Shown one piece after another: positions 36,353 to 44,231 of a stretch of DNA of 64,000 nt (the first letter of the stretch is position 1; every line of letters starts with the position of its first letter). Under the pieces are notes generated by a model. The model was not told the DNA's origin. It ran no database searches and worked only from the letters and a program-made list of their open reading frames with translations. A program made the translations under genes and the position numbers. This DNA is from Roseibium polysiphoniae (GTDB taxonomy: Bacteria; Pseudomonadota; Alphaproteobacteria; Rhizobiales; Stappiaceae), in assembly GCF_014842925.1 (NCBI RefSeq), contig NZ_JACYXJ010000005.1, positions 496,001 through 560,000 on the forward strand, given 5' to 3'.

Positions 36353-36985
36353 ATGTCCCGTCTCGGGCGGTTCATCGACGCCGCAGAAGAAAATTTCATC
36401 GCTGCCATTCTGGCGCTGATGACACTCGTTACATTCAGCCAGGTGGTGGCGCGTTACGGATTTAATTCCGGCTGGGGCGGCGCGCTGGAATTCACGCGCG
36501 TTCTCTTTGCGTGGCTGATTCTCTTTGGCATGAGCTACGGCATCAAGATCGGAGCCCATCTGGGCGTCGACGCGGTCATTCGCCTCTTGCCGAAACCCCT
36601 GTTCCGAATTGCCGCACTGCTTGGCGCCGGATTGACGGTTCTCTATGCGGCGCTTCTGTTCGACGCCAGCTGGTTTGGCGCGCTGTTCGGTCTTGAAAAC
36701 AAGGGCTCCACCGGCGGCGCCTATGCCTATGTCGCGAAGTTCTACAAGCTGCCCATCGGCATGGAGGACCTTAAGTGGCCTCTATGGGTTCAGGAGACCT
36801 TCGAGGTGCGCGAGCGTGTCCCGCGCTGGATGCCTTATGTGATCTTGCCGATCGGCCTGGTCCTTCTCGGCTTCCGTGCAGCCCAGGCCTTCTGGATGAT
36901 CGTGACCGGACAGAAAGATTCCATGATTGCAGCCCATGAAGCCGAAGAGCTTGTGGCTGAGAACAAAGATGCGTTGAAGGACTGA
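36353..36985 (+). CDS. dctQ: TRAP transporter small permease subunit
   Basis: The 210-residue inner-membrane protein has four hydrophobic segments and the TRAP small-permease pattern FSQVVARYGFNSGWGGALEFTRVLFAWLILFG. An extended periplasmic or loop segment sits between helices 3 and 4 (ENKGSTGGAYAYVAKFYKLP). It pairs with DctM to form the sodium-driven carrier. It ends five bases before dctM. Confidence 0.92.
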   Translation: MSRLGRFIDAAEENFIAAILALMTLVTFSQVVARYGFNSGWGGALEFTRVLFAWLILFGMSYGIKIGAHLGVDAVIRLLPKPLFRIAALLGAGLTVLYAALLFDASWFGALFGLENKGSTGGAYAYVAKFYKLPIGMEDLKWPLWVQETFEVRERVPRWMPYVILPIGLVLLGFRAAQAFWMIVTGQKDSMIAAHEAEELVAENKDALKD

Positions 36986-36990
36986 GACCC

Positions 36991-38592
36991 ATGGAAACAG
37001 CCTTTCTTTTCATCTTCGTCTTCGGCTTCCTGTTTTTGGGCGTGCCGATTGCCGTTTCGTTGGGGCTGTCCGCAGTCCTCTACATAGCCCTGTTCAGCCA
37101 CGACTCCATGAGTTCGGTCGCGGTGCAGCTTTTCAATGCCTCGCAGAACTTCACGCTGCTTGCGATCCCCTTCTTCATTCTGGCGTCGAGCTTCATGTCG
37201 ACCGGCGGCGTGGCGCGGCGGATCATCCGCTTCTCCATTGCGACGGTCGGTTCGATCCGTGGTGGTCTGGCGATTGCGGCGGTCTTTGCTTGCATGATGT
37301 TTGCGGCGCTGTCCGGCTCTTCTCCGGCAACCGTGGTCGCCATCGGCACCATTGCCATCGCCGGAATGCGCCAGGCCGGATATACCAAGGACTTCGCGGC
37401 AGGCGTCATCGCCAATGCCGGTACGCTTGGCATCCTGATTCCACCATCCATCGTCATGGTCGTCTATGCCGCGGCAACCAACGTCTCCGTCGGCCGCATG
37501 TTCCTGGCCGGTGTCATTCCGGGCATTTTGGCCGGTCTGATGCTGATGACCGCGATCTATATCATGGCGCGCGTCAAGAACCTGCCGGCCCAGCCATGGC
37601 CCGGTTTCAAGGAGATCTGGGGCGCGCTGGCAGAAGCAGCCGTTGGCCTCTTCCTGATGGTGATCATTCTTGGCGGTATATACGGCGGTATCTTCACACC
37701 GACGGAAGCGGCCGCTGTCGCGGCAGTCTATGCCTGTCTGATTGCACTCTTCGTCTATCGCGACATGGGTCCGCTGACGGGCATCGCCTGGATCGAGGAA
37801 AGTGATGGCGCCCTGGGGCTGACCGGCTTCAAGAGCTACCTTTACTCGATCGTCGCGGCTTTTGCCGTCTCCGGCCTGTTGGCTGCCTTCGAGGTGACGG
37901 CCAGCTTCTGGACCTTGTGGTTCTGGGTTGTCGTCGCAGCCGTGATGGTGGCCTATCCCATGCTGCGTGCCGGTCTTTCACCGGCGCAGCTGCCGGAAAC
38001 CTATGCGAGGGGCGCAGCGGCCTGGGGCCGGAACCTTGGCGTGATCGTTCTGAAGTTCTTCCCTGCGCTGTTCCATGCGGACACGAAGAAGGTCTTCTCG
38101 GACTCGGCCAAGACGACCATCATGTTGATGTTCATCATCGTCAATGCGCTGTTGTTCGCCCACACGCTGACGGCGGAACAGATCCCTCAGGTGATCACCG
38201 ACTGGATGGTCGAAGCCGGCTTCAACTGGTTCACGTTCCTGATTGCGGTCAACATCCTGCTGTTGATCGGTGGTCAGTTCATGGAGCCATCCGGCTTGCT
38301 GCTGATCGTTGCACCGGTTGTGTTCCCGATCGGCATGGAGCTGGGCGTCGATCCGATCCATCTGGGCATCATCATGGTGGTAAACATGGAAATCGGCATG
38401 ATCACACCGCCGATCGGCCTGAACCTGTTCGTGACATCGGGCATCACCGGCATGAGCCTGGTGCAGGTGGTCAAGGCCGCTGCGCCATTTGTTCTGGTGC
38501 TTCTCTTGTTCCTGGTCCTCGTCACTTATGTACCGATCCTTTCGACCTGGCTGCCTTATAGCCTGATGGGTCCGGAGATCGTCATTCAATAG
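36991..38592 (+). CDS. dctM: TRAP transporter large permease subunit, long form
   Basis: The 533-residue membrane subunit carries the TRAP DctM signatures GSSPATVVAIGTIAIAGM, ANAGTLGILIPPSIVMVVY and GGIYGGIFTPTEAAAVAAVY. It is about 100 residues longer than the usual 420-430. The extra part lies at about 255-365, between the TPTEAAA helix and IMLMFIIVNALLFAHTL, and includes two further hydrophobic segments (YSIVAAFAVSGLLAAFEV and WFWVVVAAVMVAYPML). Long forms of this kind occur in marine alphaproteobacteria. A terminator follows. Confidence 0.93.
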   Translation: METAFLFIFVFGFLFLGVPIAVSLGLSAVLYIALFSHDSMSSVAVQLFNASQNFTLLAIPFFILASSFMSTGGVARRIIRFSIATVGSIRGGLAIAAVFACMMFAALSGSSPATVVAIGTIAIAGMRQAGYTKDFAAGVIANAGTLGILIPPSIVMVVYAAATNVSVGRMFLAGVIPGILAGLMLMTAIYIMARVKNLPAQPWPGFKEIWGALAEAAVGLFLMVIILGGIYGGIFTPTEAAAVAAVYACLIALFVYRDMGPLTGIAWIEESDGALGLTGFKSYLYSIVAAFAVSGLLAAFEVTASFWTLWFWVVVAAVMVAYPMLRAGLSPAQLPETYARGAAAWGRNLGVIVLKFFPALFHADTKKVFSDSAKTTIMLMFIIVNALLFAHTLTAEQIPQVITDWMVEAGFNWFTFLIAVNILLLIGGQFMEPSGLLLIVAPVVFPIGMELGVDPIHLGIIMVVNMEIGMITPPIGLNLFVTSGITGMSLVQVVKAAAPFVLVLLLFLVLVTYVPILSTWLPYSLMGPEIVIQ

Positions 38593-38617
38593 GCGGTGTC
38601 GCGAGCGCATCTGCAAT

Positions 38618-38645
38618 AAGGCCGGGGCATTGCTCCGGCCTTTTT
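38618..38645 (+). terminator. Intrinsic terminator of dctPQM
   Basis: Ten-pair stem AAGGCCGGGG / CTCCGGCCTT (one G-T pair) with a CATTG loop, followed by TTTTT, 25 bp after the dctM stop. Confidence 0.88.
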
Positions 38646-38708
38646 CATTGAAGTCGCGCATGTTTTCATCAAGTCTCTGGCCCTGACCATGATGAGGAGG
38701 AACAGTCT

Positions 38709-39122
38709 GTGGCCCCGGAAATTGTTGAACGCTTGCCTGATCCGCAGACATATCTGGACCTGCGCGCGGCCGGTGGCCTGAGCAGCTATTCGCTGGAGGC
38801 CGCAAGGATGGGTCTTCCGAAGTCACTCCACTGCGTCGTTCTGGAGCTTGACGGCGAAGACATCGGCATGGGACGGATCGTCGGCGACGGCGCCCTCTCG
38901 GTGCAAATCGTCGACATCGTCGTTCGTCCTGAATATCACGGCAAGGGCTATGGTCGGCTGATTGTTCAGGCGCTCAGCGATTACATCGCCTCAAATATTC
39001 CCGATACCGCCTATGTGAACCTGCTCGCCGACGTGCCGGCAAACAGGCTCTACGAGAAATTCGGCTTTCGGGAAACCGCGCCCGCAACCATCGGCATGGC
39101 CTACAAGAAGGGCAGCGAATAG
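38709..39122 (+). CDS. GNAT-family N-acetyltransferase
   Basis: A 137-residue acetyltransferase with the acetyl-CoA loop of motif A in VRPEYHGKGYGRLIVQAL (Q/R-x-x-G-x-G/A) and a C-terminal LYEKFGFRET segment typical of GNAT enzymes. The substrate is unknown. The start is GTG at 38709, preceded by GAGGAGGAAC. The stop is close to that of the convergent citrate synthase gene, only two bases apart. Confidence 0.88.
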   Translation: MAPEIVERLPDPQTYLDLRAAGGLSSYSLEAARMGLPKSLHCVVLELDGEDIGMGRIVGDGALSVQIVDIVVRPEYHGKGYGRLIVQALSDYIASNIPDTAYVNLLADVPANRLYEKFGFRETAPATIGMAYKKGSE

Positions 39123-39124
39123 TT

Positions 39125-40234
39125 TCAAGCGTCAGGCTTCGGCCCGACATAACGCGAGGCAGGGCGGATCAGTTTTCCGGCCGCTTGCTGTTCCAGAACA
39201 TGAGCGCACCACCCCGGTGTCCGGCCAACTGCGAAGAGCGGTGTAAACAGGGACCGGTCGATCTCGACCGCATCCAGAAGCACGGCGGTGTAGAATTCCA
39301 CATTCGTATCCAGCGCGCGATCCGGCTTGGCTTTGGCCAGCGCTGCAAGGGCGGCGCTTTCGACGGCTTCTGCCAGAACGAGCTTCGGATTGTCCTGGGG
39401 CAGTTTCCGCAGTCCGGCTTTCAACACATCAGCCCGGGGATCACGGGTGCGGTAGACCCGGTGGCCAAAGCCCATGAGGCGCGCGCCGGAGGACAGCTCC
39501 TGTTCAATCCAGCTGTCGGCGTTGTCGGGCTGGCCCACGGCATCAAGCATGTCGAGCACCGGACCGGGCGCGCCGCCGTGAAGAGGCCCCTTCAAGGCGC
39601 CCATGGCGCCGATGACAGCATCGCGCATGTCCGCCTGGGTTGACGCGATAACTCTTGCTGCAAAGGTTGAGGCGTTAAGTCCGTGGTCGAGGATCGTAAC
39701 CAGGTAGCGGTCGACGGCCTCGACGGCATGGCCAGGCGCGGGGGTACCCAAGAGCATCCGCAGCAGATCCTCAGCGGTGCGAAGGCCGGAGTCCGGCGCA
39801 ATCGGGGAAAGTCCCTCCTTGATCCGCTGCGCTGCGGCCAAAAGAACGGGCATGGCACCCGAGATTGCCACGGCATCGGGGGTTTGTGTTTCGTGAAGCG
39901 ATAGTGCGCTCAGCCCCACGCGCATGCGTTCAAAGACTGTCAGATCCGCTGGTGCTGCCTGCATGGCCGCCACGCCCGCAAAAGCTCGAACTCTTGCCGT
40001 GCCGAACGCGCGCCGGAGATCTCCCGATGGCAGGGACACGAGATCCTGCCAAAGATGCGCAATGGCGTCTTCAAAGGAAAGGTGACCGGCGAGCGCCTCG
40101 ATGGGTTTCCCCCGCAGGAGGAGCTCGCCTTTGATACCGTCGATGTCGCTGAGAACCGTATTCGCAACGATAACGCCTTCCAGTCCGGTGGCGTTGGCGG
40201 GGGTCAGCTCGCCGTGTTTCAGGGCTTTGGTCAT
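39125..40234 (-). CDS. Citrate synthase family protein
   Basis: The 369-residue protein has the family landmarks: GPLHGGAPG with the first catalytic His, MGFGHRVYRTRDPRADVL with the second, and VGRTPGWCAHVLEQ near the C terminus. The usual catalytic Asp segment (NVDFY) reads NVEFYTAVLL, so Asp is replaced by Glu, a variant seen in some bacterial paralogues. It is shorter than the housekeeping hexameric GltA and is likely an accessory citrate or methylcitrate synthase. It diverges from an HTH-citrate synthase fusion; an inverted repeat lies between them. Start ATG 40234 with AAGGAG. Confidence 0.88.
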   Translation of the reverse strand: MTKALKHGELTPANATGLEGVIVANTVLSDIDGIKGELLLRGKPIEALAGHLSFEDAIAHLWQDLVSLPSGDLRRAFGTARVRAFAGVAAMQAAPADLTVFERMRVGLSALSLHETQTPDAVAISGAMPVLLAAAQRIKEGLSPIAPDSGLRTAEDLLRMLLGTPAPGHAVEAVDRYLVTILDHGLNASTFAARVIASTQADMRDAVIGAMGALKGPLHGGAPGPVLDMLDAVGQPDNADSWIEQELSSGARLMGFGHRVYRTRDPRADVLKAGLRKLPQDNPKLVLAEAVESAALAALAKAKPDRALDTNVEFYTAVLLDAVEIDRSLFTPLFAVGRTPGWCAHVLEQQAAGKLIRPASRYVGPKPDA

Positions 40235-40289
40235 GGGTACTGCTCCTTGATTTGGCAGCGACATAACCCGATCGTGCTTGATATCGTCA

Positions 40290-40312
40290 ATATTGATAAA
40301 TACAATCAATAT
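40290..40312. promoter_or_regulatory. Perfect inverted repeat between the two citrate synthase genes
   Basis: ATATTGAT and ATCAATAT are separated by seven bases (AAATACA) and abut the start codon of the HTH-citrate synthase gene. The 78-bp gap is AT-rich and otherwise short, so binding here could control both genes. The likely binder is the HTH-citrate synthase fusion itself (inference). Confidence 0.65.
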
Positions 40313-41494
40313 ATGTCGACGCCGATCTATCTTTCCGCTCAGGAGGCCGCTGCCGAGTTGGGCGTTCGCCCGGCAACCCTCTATGCCTATGTCAGCCGCG
40401 GGTTGATCCAGTCCGTTCCAGGGCCTGGCAAACAGAAGCGCTATGACGCTGCAGATGTGCGGCGGCTCAAGACCGGCAAGGACACCGATGAGGGGTCCGG
40501 CACGCCGGGTTTGTCGGGACACTCGGTGCTTGAAACGCGGCTGACAATGATCACAGAGGACGGCCCTCTCTATCGGGGTCTTCTCGCAACGGACCTGGCG
40601 CAGACATCGACCCTGGAAGCGGTCGCGACCCTGCTCTGGGATTGCAGCGATGATCCTTTCGCCGAAGCGCCAGACGTCAAGCTTCCTGCGGTTCCGGATG
40701 GGCTGGGCGCTGTCGACCGGTTGATGGGGGCCTATGCCGTCTGGCCTGCCTCGGATCGCGCTGCCTATACGTTGTCACCGCAGCTGTTGCGCAAGAAAGG
40801 TGCTCAGCTTCTGCGTTACGGCGTGGCGATTCTGCTGCAGACAGAGCCGCAAACAGCACCAATCCATGTCCAGTTCGCGGACGCCTGGCACATCTCGGGC
40901 GCAGGCCAGGAGGTTTTGCGTGCCGCTCTGGTCTTGGCTGCGGACCATGAACTCAACACCAGCGCTTTTGCTGTGCGCTGCGCTGCCTCGACCCGCGCAC
41001 CGCTGCATGCAGCCTTGTTGTCTGGCATCGGCGCGTTTTCCGGTCCCCGTCACGGCGCCGCCTCGGATCGCGCAAGAGCCTGGCTGGCTGAAATCTCTGA
41101 AGAGCGAGATATTGAAACCGTTCTTGGCGGACGGCTGGCAAGGGGTGAGGAACTGCCTGGCTTTGGCCACGGCATTTATACCGGCAGAGATCCGAGAGCG
41201 GACTGTCTTTTGCGGATTCTCAAAGAGTCTGCGGGCGGGCATCCCTTCGCCAGGCTCTTGCCGGAGATCGTTCAGACCGCGGACGATCTCTTCGGCGTGT
41301 GTCCCAACATCGATTTTGCCCTGGCGGCCGCGCAACGCACGTTGGGCCTGCCTGAAGACGCCGGCAAGAGCCTCTTTTGCGCAGGCAGGATTGTCGGTTG
41401 GATCGCTCATGCTCTGGAACAATATGCGACCCCGGAACAAATCAGACCTAGGGCAACCTATGTTGGTGAGCGCCCGCGGCGCGAGATAGTCTAA
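40313..41494 (+). CDS. Helix-turn-helix/citrate synthase fusion protein
   Basis: The 393-residue protein begins with a MerR-like winged helix (about 5-55: YLSAQEAAAELGVRPATLYA, SRGLIQSVPGPGKQKRYDAADVRRL). A citrate synthase domain follows from about 75. The catalytic landmarks are partly kept: GPRHGAAS, GFGHGIYTGRDPRADCL and CPNIDFALAAA, but the usual RTPGW segment reads RIVGW. This family exists in bacteria as 'citrate synthase with HTH', of unstudied role. Fusion to a DNA-binding domain and divergence from a second citrate synthase suggest a metabolite-sensing regulator, perhaps of acetyl-CoA or oxaloacetate; this is inference. Confidence 0.85.
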   Translation: MSTPIYLSAQEAAAELGVRPATLYAYVSRGLIQSVPGPGKQKRYDAADVRRLKTGKDTDEGSGTPGLSGHSVLETRLTMITEDGPLYRGLLATDLAQTSTLEAVATLLWDCSDDPFAEAPDVKLPAVPDGLGAVDRLMGAYAVWPASDRAAYTLSPQLLRKKGAQLLRYGVAILLQTEPQTAPIHVQFADAWHISGAGQEVLRAALVLAADHELNTSAFAVRCAASTRAPLHAALLSGIGAFSGPRHGAASDRARAWLAEISEERDIETVLGGRLARGEELPGFGHGIYTGRDPRADCLLRILKESAGGHPFARLLPEIVQTADDLFGVCPNIDFALAAAQRTLGLPEDAGKSLFCAGRIVGWIAHALEQYATPEQIRPRATYVGERPRREIV

Positions 41495-41542
41495 ATGGTT
41501 GCGCCATTGAATGCAGTCTCGCAGCCTGTAGGCGCTCTCAAA

Positions 41543-42325
41543 CTATTTGAACGCTCGGCGCAGGCGGGTGCTCAGCAGGTCGACGAGGGTTACAGCGCCC
41601 AGAATAACCAGGAGAATCGCGCCAACCTGGGGGTAGTCCAGGAGCCGCAACGATCCGACCAACTCCGTGCCGATACCACTGGCGCCGACCATTCCCATGA
41701 CCGTCGAAGCGCGGAAATTATACTCCCAGCGGTACATGGTGACGTCGCCGAACTGCGGGAAAACCTGCGGGAAAACCGAGGATTGGATGACTTGCAGCTT
41801 TGACGCTCCGGTCGCTTCTGCAAAGAACTTTCCCACCATACCCACGGAGTGAAGTCCCAGCGCGAGCACTCCGGGCAACATGCCGAAGCCGACCGCAGCG
41901 ACGAAAATGATACCCATGATCAACTCGGGAATGGACCGTAGGATGTTCAGGATCAGCCGGGCGATATGATAGGTCGTCGTGTTCGGTGTGGTGTTTTGCG
42001 CGGCCAGAAAGCCTAGTGGCAAAGAGAGAGCCACAGCCAGTGCCGTACCAGCGACCGACATGGCGAGAGTGTCAAGGAGCGGCGACAACCAACGCTGCCA
42101 TCGGGTGAAGTCAGGCGGAACCATTTCACCCAGAATGACACCGATTGCAGGCAGCCCTTCCGCAAGACGTGGTCCGTTCAACGTCTCGGTCAGCCACAGA
42201 CAGGCCAGAACGAACAGGGCCACAAGTCCGGTTCCAATGAGATTGCGCAACCGGGCAGATTTTTCATGAGCCAGAACGGCGTCGACGTCTTCTGAGGATC
42301 TGGAGAGTGAAGGCGATGTCGTCAT
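41543..42325 (-). CDS. Phosphonate/phosphite ABC transporter permease (PhnE/PtxC type)
   Basis: The 260-residue permease has the PhnE family coupling region PELIMGIIFVAAVGFGMLPG and the C-terminal YRWEYNFRASTVMGMVGASGIG motif. It has about six membrane helices. It is the last gene of a minus-strand operon with the binding protein and ATPase. Because the operon is divergent from a ptxD-like phosphite dehydrogenase, phosphite (PtxC role) is a more likely cargo than organophosphonate. Confidence 0.9.
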   Translation of the reverse strand: MTTSPSLSRSSEDVDAVLAHEKSARLRNLIGTGLVALFVLACLWLTETLNGPRLAEGLPAIGVILGEMVPPDFTRWQRWLSPLLDTLAMSVAGTALAVALSLPLGFLAAQNTTPNTTTYHIARLILNILRSIPELIMGIIFVAAVGFGMLPGVLALGLHSVGMVGKFFAEATGASKLQVIQSSVFPQVFPQFGDVTMYRWEYNFRASTVMGMVGASGIGTELVGSLRLLDYPQVGAILLVILGAVTLVDLLSTRLRRAFK

Positions 42326-42345
42326 GGCTGTATCCTGAAGAGGTG

Positions 42346-42371
42346 CTGAGCGGCAGTGAATGCCGGCTCAG
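42346..42371 (-). other. Hairpin between the binding-protein and permease genes of the phosphite operon
   Basis: CTGAGCGGCA pairs with TGCCGGCTCAG (one bulged G) around GTGAA. It lies 10 bp downstream of the binding-protein gene, in the 56-bp gap before the permease start, with no T tract. Confidence 0.6.
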
Positions 42372-42381
42372 AGAAATGGGA

Positions 42382-43263
42382 CTATTGGACGTTGGCGCGG
42401 ATTTCGCGAATGATGTCGTAGTCTTCATCTTTGATGGCTGCGAAACCGTCCGACTTGAACGGCTTCAGGACAGCGTCATGCGCCTCGTTGCCTTTTTCCA
42501 GGTTGTAGAAAGCTGCTTTGAGCGTTGTGATCACATCTTCGTTTAGATCGGTGCGCAGGACCCAAGGATACTGAGGGATTGGGTCGGAATAGCCTAGGAT
42601 GCGGATCTGGGCGGCATCGATCGTGCCTTTTTCGAGCATACTTTCCAGAATTGGACGGCTCAGGCCACCGACGGCTGCGTTGCCGCGCGCAACGTTGACG
42701 GCAACAGCGTCATGTGCGCCGAGAAAGTTCTGCTTGTAGTCGTCTTCGACTTTGACGCCAGCTTTTAGCAGCATGTACTTCGGCGCGAAGTGGCTGGAGG
42801 TCGATGCCTGGTCACCATAGGCCAGCTCGATGCCGGAGCCCTTGATGTCTTCGACCTTTTCGATCTGGCTGTCAGCATTTGCGATCAGAACGGACTGATA
42901 AGTGGTTGAGCCGCCTTTCAGGCGCGCCGCGAAAGGTTCGATGTCTAGGTCGCCACCCTTCATCTTGTCCTTGGCAATCGTGTAGGAAGCCGGACCGAAG
43001 TAGGCCACATCAATACGGCCAAAGCGCATGGCTTCAATCATCGAAGAGTAGTCGGTCGTAACAATCAGCTCGATTTTCTTGCCGAGAGCGTTCTCGAGGT
43101 AATCTGCAAGACCTTCATTGTTTTGAATGACGGTCGCCGCATTTTCGTCCGGCAGCAAAGCCACTTTCAGGGTGTCGGGATTGTAATCTTCGGCGCTGGC
43201 GGCAGTGAGCCCCATAGTGAGTCCGGCCAGAAGGCCGATTGCGAGACGTCGGAACATGTTCAT
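42382..43263 (-). CDS. Phosphonate/phosphite ABC transporter binding protein (PhnD/PtxB type)
   Basis: The 293-residue protein has a signal peptide (cleavage near TAASA) and the PhnD family features LKVALLPDENAATVIQNNEG, ELIVTTDYSSMIEAMRFGRIDVAYFGPASYTIA, AYGDQASTSSHFAPKYML and GAHDAVAVNVARGNAAVG. These residues coordinate a phosphonate or phosphite in the cleft. Context (divergent phosphite dehydrogenase) favours phosphite. A hairpin separates it from the downstream permease gene. Confidence 0.9.
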   Translation of the reverse strand: MNMFRRLAIGLLAGLTMGLTAASAEDYNPDTLKVALLPDENAATVIQNNEGLADYLENALGKKIELIVTTDYSSMIEAMRFGRIDVAYFGPASYTIAKDKMKGGDLDIEPFAARLKGGSTTYQSVLIANADSQIEKVEDIKGSGIELAYGDQASTSSHFAPKYMLLKAGVKVEDDYKQNFLGAHDAVAVNVARGNAAVGGLSRPILESMLEKGTIDAAQIRILGYSDPIPQYPWVLRTDLNEDVITTLKAAFYNLEKGNEAHDAVLKPFKSDGFAAIKDEDYDIIREIRANVQ

Positions 43264-43299
43264 TCCCTTCCAAAGGTTGAGTTTGCTTTGATCCCGGGG

Positions 43300-44163
43300 T
43301 CAGCTGTCCCCGTAGATTTCTCTCAAGGCAGTTTCCGACAGGTCTTGAGGCGGACCGTCGAAAACAACGCGCCCGCTGGAAAGGCCGACAATTCTGTCAG
43401 CGAAATCACGGGCGTAGTCGATCTGATGCAAGCTCAAGATGACCGGAATGGAGTCTTGACTGCAGATGTCGCGGAGAATGCTCAAAACCCGGACCGAAGA
43501 GGCCGGGTCTAGCGAGGCGACGAGCTCATCGGCCAGGATCAGTTGCGGTTGCTGGGCAAGTGCTCTGGCGATCCCGACCCGCTGCTGCTGGCCGCCGGAG
43601 AGAGAGTCGCATCTGATCAGCGCCTTCTCGAAGAGGTCGACCCGGTCAAGGCACGCGAGCGCGAGCAGGCGCTCTTCCTTGGAAAAAGGAAACAATGTCC
43701 GCAGCGTGGAATGACGGCCCATTCGGCCGGTAAGGACGTTTTGCAAGGCAGTTCGGCGGCCTATCAGCTGATGCTGCTGATAGATCATTGCCGTTTCCCT
43801 GCGGTGATCCCGAATCTTGTCTTTCGTGTCCAAGGTGCCGAGCGTCGAGGTGGCCACAGTTCCGCTGGTCCGCCGCACCAGTAGGTTGAGCGAGCGCAGA
43901 AGCGAAGATTTCCCCGCACCTGAGCGACCTAGCAGCACGGTCATCTGATCGGCATTGAACTTGAGATCAAGCGGTTCAAGGGCGATTGTTCCATTCGGAT
44001 AGGTCACGCCGACCGAACTCAGGGAAACCGCGGATTGGGACCCGGTTAGATCCTCTTTTACAGCTTTTTTCTGTATACCGTCTTCAACATATTGCCGCCT
44101 GCTTGCCAATGCGCGGCAACTTAAGCATAACGGTAGGCATTCTGCGTAACGGCGGCGTGTCAT
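43300..44163 (-). CDS. Phosphonate/phosphite ABC transporter ATP-binding protein (PhnC/PtxA type)
   Basis: The ATPase of about 287 residues has Walker A GRSGAGKSS, Q-loop YQQHQLIGRRTALQNVL, signature SLSGGQQQRVGIARALA, Walker B LILADELVASLD and switch SLHQIDYA. The start is uncertain: ATG 44163 lacks a ribosome site, and the first 40 residues, with ECLPLCLSC, do not look like this family. TTG at 44109 or 44202 are alternatives. It leads the minus-strand phosphite operon. Confidence 0.88.
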   Translation of the reverse strand: MTRRRYAECLPLCLSCRALASRRQYVEDGIQKKAVKEDLTGSQSAVSLSSVGVTYPNGTIALEPLDLKFNADQMTVLLGRSGAGKSSLLRSLNLLVRRTSGTVATSTLGTLDTKDKIRDHRRETAMIYQQHQLIGRRTALQNVLTGRMGRHSTLRTLFPFSKEERLLALACLDRVDLFEKALIRCDSLSGGQQQRVGIARALAQQPQLILADELVASLDPASSVRVLSILRDICSQDSIPVILSLHQIDYARDFADRIVGLSSGRVVFDGPPQDLSETALREIYGDS

Positions 44164-44231
44164 TTGTATGAAATCTTGAATCGTTAACTCCCAGATACGC
44201 AACTAGATGGCTGAATGGGAGAAATAGGCAG

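Noticed and set aside
37978-38826. Long open frame antisense to dctM (282 codons)
   Set aside because: Its product is charged low-complexity sequence typical of antisense frames, and the opposite strand encodes a clear DctM.
44100-44231. A Pho box in the gap upstream of ptxD and the phosphite transporter
   Set aside because: GTGTCATTTG near 44157 resembles one half-site, but the second 11-bp repeat is poor, so I do not call PhoB control.
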